Assembly: GCF_001625305.1 (NCBI RefSeq)
Contig: NW_017803976.1
Coordinates: 65,683-129,682, forward strand
DNA from: Branchiostoma belcheri
Taxonomy: Eukaryota; Chordata; Leptocardii; Amphioxiformes; Branchiostomatidae
DNA length: 64,000 bases
Direction of reading: 5' to 3'
Shown: piece after piece, positions 54,101-57,100 of the stretch
Numbering within the stretch: the stretch's first letter is position 1
How the letters are laid out: each line of letters begins with the position of its first letter
Program-made: the position numbers and the translations under genes
Notes under the pieces: model-generated
Database searches by the model: none
Seen by the model: only the letters and a program-made list of their open reading frames with translations
What the model was told of the DNA's origin: nothing

Positions 54101-57100
54101 CATGAGTGAGGTACCATCTGTGCCTGGTGGCAATGTGCTACGACGACATACATACAACTGCGCTATGGAGTGGTGAAACTCCAATAAACAACGGCCCAGT
54201 TGGAATGCCCATCAAATGTAGACTTTGGCACTGCTTTGTTTTTATAACTTGTAAACTCTGTCAGACCATCTGCAAGAAGTCTTGAACTGGGTCAAGATAC
54301 GGAGACCGCAAGTCCATCAGGCCTGTGTTACGAAACGGACTTTGCCGAATGTCCTAACCTGATTGGGAAATCCTTTGATGCGGTGTGAATGTTTCCCACA
54401 GTTCTAGAAAGTACGGTAATAGAATTAGAGCATGTTCTATTTTAAGTCTGCAATGGCCAATGTTGGGGGGGTTCGAGTTTCAAGGCGCTATTTACGTTTC
54501 AATGCCAACCCACTTGTGCATTGACAACTGCATTACCAGTGCTCTGTTCCAAGATTGTGGGGGTGATAGGGGTGCTATATGATCTGTGACCAACAATACC
54601 TCAACAGATAAACTTCTTTGTTTGGCAACACAAAAATATCCCAAACTAACTTTGTAGGCCAGTGCTTCAGCTAGCATGCTTGTGAAATGTAACTCTTTCC
54701 CTAAAACTAATTTATGTGCATATAATTCCACAAAGGAGTCCAACAGTGGAGCTTAGCTCCTTGGCTTGCCATGTGGCCCCGACCTTTGACCTCCTATGGA
54801 TTTGTGCACAGAGCTCTAGGAGCTCATCAATATTCATAAACCCTACATCCTTTTGAGAGATATACATCTTGAACACTAGGGCTGGTAATATGAACAGGTT
54901 ACAACAATCTGTAAAATACTTACACTAAATTTCTGGCTACAGATGCAGTGACAAAACATTTCAATTTCTCGTTTTTCGGAACTCTTTCACCATCCAAATT
55001 TCTTCACAATTTCTTACCAAGATGCTGACCTATATATCGATTAGGCAGTGTTGCTATGATTAAGATTGTGTGTTACCTCAAATCAATAAATTATTTTCAT
55101 TCCTAACACTATTCCTAAACCATTCTTAGCACTCTTTGCACATAAAAGCTCTAGAATTTTAGAAGGAAAATTCCTAATTGCTCATCGATCACATAGCCAG
55201 ACACGTGACTAAAGAGCAATCTTTAAAATCAACCCATTTCGACTGGGGCCAGTCCTAGTTCAAACAATTGCGATAAGTCTTCCAGATGTGCGTTGTACTT
55301 TGCCCTCTGTTAACAAATATTCAAGATGGAGACAACTCTTGGTTTTTTCCATCTGTGGGAGGTATGTTGCCATGGCAGCCTGCCAAAAATAGAAGAAAGG
55401 TGGAATAGTCCACTCACATTTTTCTGTGGGGGGGGGGACCTATGTGCTTTCTACTCTGGGGAGACTAATCCAAGTGATATGAAATACATGGTAGAAATTT
55501 AGATTGGGTAGACAATTAAAACAACAGACTGATAAGAGGGTCTATGGTTTCACAAAGGGAGGAGCAACTAGGAGATAGGTAACCATATACAACACATCTT
55601 CATTCTACTCTCTACCACGAATGGGGAGGCAATGTCAAACCACAGCAAATTTCTGTCCAATTATTTCAATATTGTCAGCGATAAAGATTATGCAAATGAT
55701 TGTAGAATATAGTTTTTTGACCCTGACACAGTTACCAAAAAAAAGTACGGGTGACCCAGTATGCTTGGATAAAAATGCGTCAAACTGTAGCAAATTTATG
55801 TCCGTTTATTTCAATGTTGTCAGCAATAAAGATAATGTAATTATGCAAATGATTGTAGAATATAGCTCTCTGACCCTGACACAGTTACCAAAAAGAGTAG
55901 GGGTGACCCAGTATGCTTGGATCAAAATGCTTACCCTAGCTAGGCTGCATTGTAGTAGATTGTATGACTTGAAAACTTGAGGATGACTGCTTTTATACCT
56001 TTACTTTAGGCCACACCGATTTAATTTTATGGATGACATCCTCTGAAGACCCCCAAACTAGTGCGCGCGGGCGAATTAAAAAAAATTCCGGCCAAAAATA
56101 AAAATGCTACTAAACCACAGGAATACAAAGCTGGTATTGTGAATTCGCGGCAGTTCGTAGCGACGTATACGACAAGCCGGCAAATGCTGTTTTTTTTGCG
56201 GAATTTATTAATCGGTACTGTCCGTATGTACTGAGTTCTTGAGTCGTGGAGCTTCGAATTCGATAGTTTGGGTGCTCGGCTCCGTTTTGTCGCTGACTAC
56301 CATGGACTACCCAGGCCTAGAGCCAGACCAGAGCCTCCGTGGACGTGATCTCTTTTTTTTTGAGGGCGACAGGCGAAAATCAATGCGCGCGCGGATGTCA
56401 TCCATAAAATTAAATCGGTATGGCCTTAGTCTCTTTCCAGTGCTAACCTTTAACCTTTACATGAAGATTGACATCTGGGGTTTCCCTGGCCTTCTACATA
56501 CCTGCCTGCCAGTTTGAATTAGGTGTAAAAACCATCTAAAACCAAGACAAACAAACACACAAACAGAAACAACTCAAGGGATGCTGGTTACAAAAACGAT
56601 TTCATCCCTTGTACTTCTCAAATCTAAGCTCCTAAGTTTGCCGCAAAACCTCAAATATGTGCCGTCAAACAAAGAATGTGTTCCACTTCGCTGGGACCAG
56701 GTCTGTCCAGTCTGCAAGAGCTGAAATATGATACCCCCAGGCCCTAACCTGTCAGTGTCCCCGTCCAACAACTAGTGGAGACAAATGTCTACTTTTCCTT
56801 TCTCTTCAGCTCACCAATTGCATCTGGTGCAACGAAAAACCATGAATCTTGCTGCTCGAGGTTAAAAATTACCTCTCGTTTGGTTGCTAAGTGCGTCTGC
56901 AGACGACGGGGGAAACTTGAGCTGAGGGCATTTACTTTGCATGCGTAACAATGGAGGGCTCTATAGGAAAGGGGTCCACTATTCAAATGCCTGCAGAAGA
57001 AAAGCCTGGGGTGACCTTTGCTTGCAGGTGAAGTGATGTGAATAGCTGGGACGTCAGATTGCCGGCCGGCGCTCGAAAAGACCTAGGACGCATGGACACC

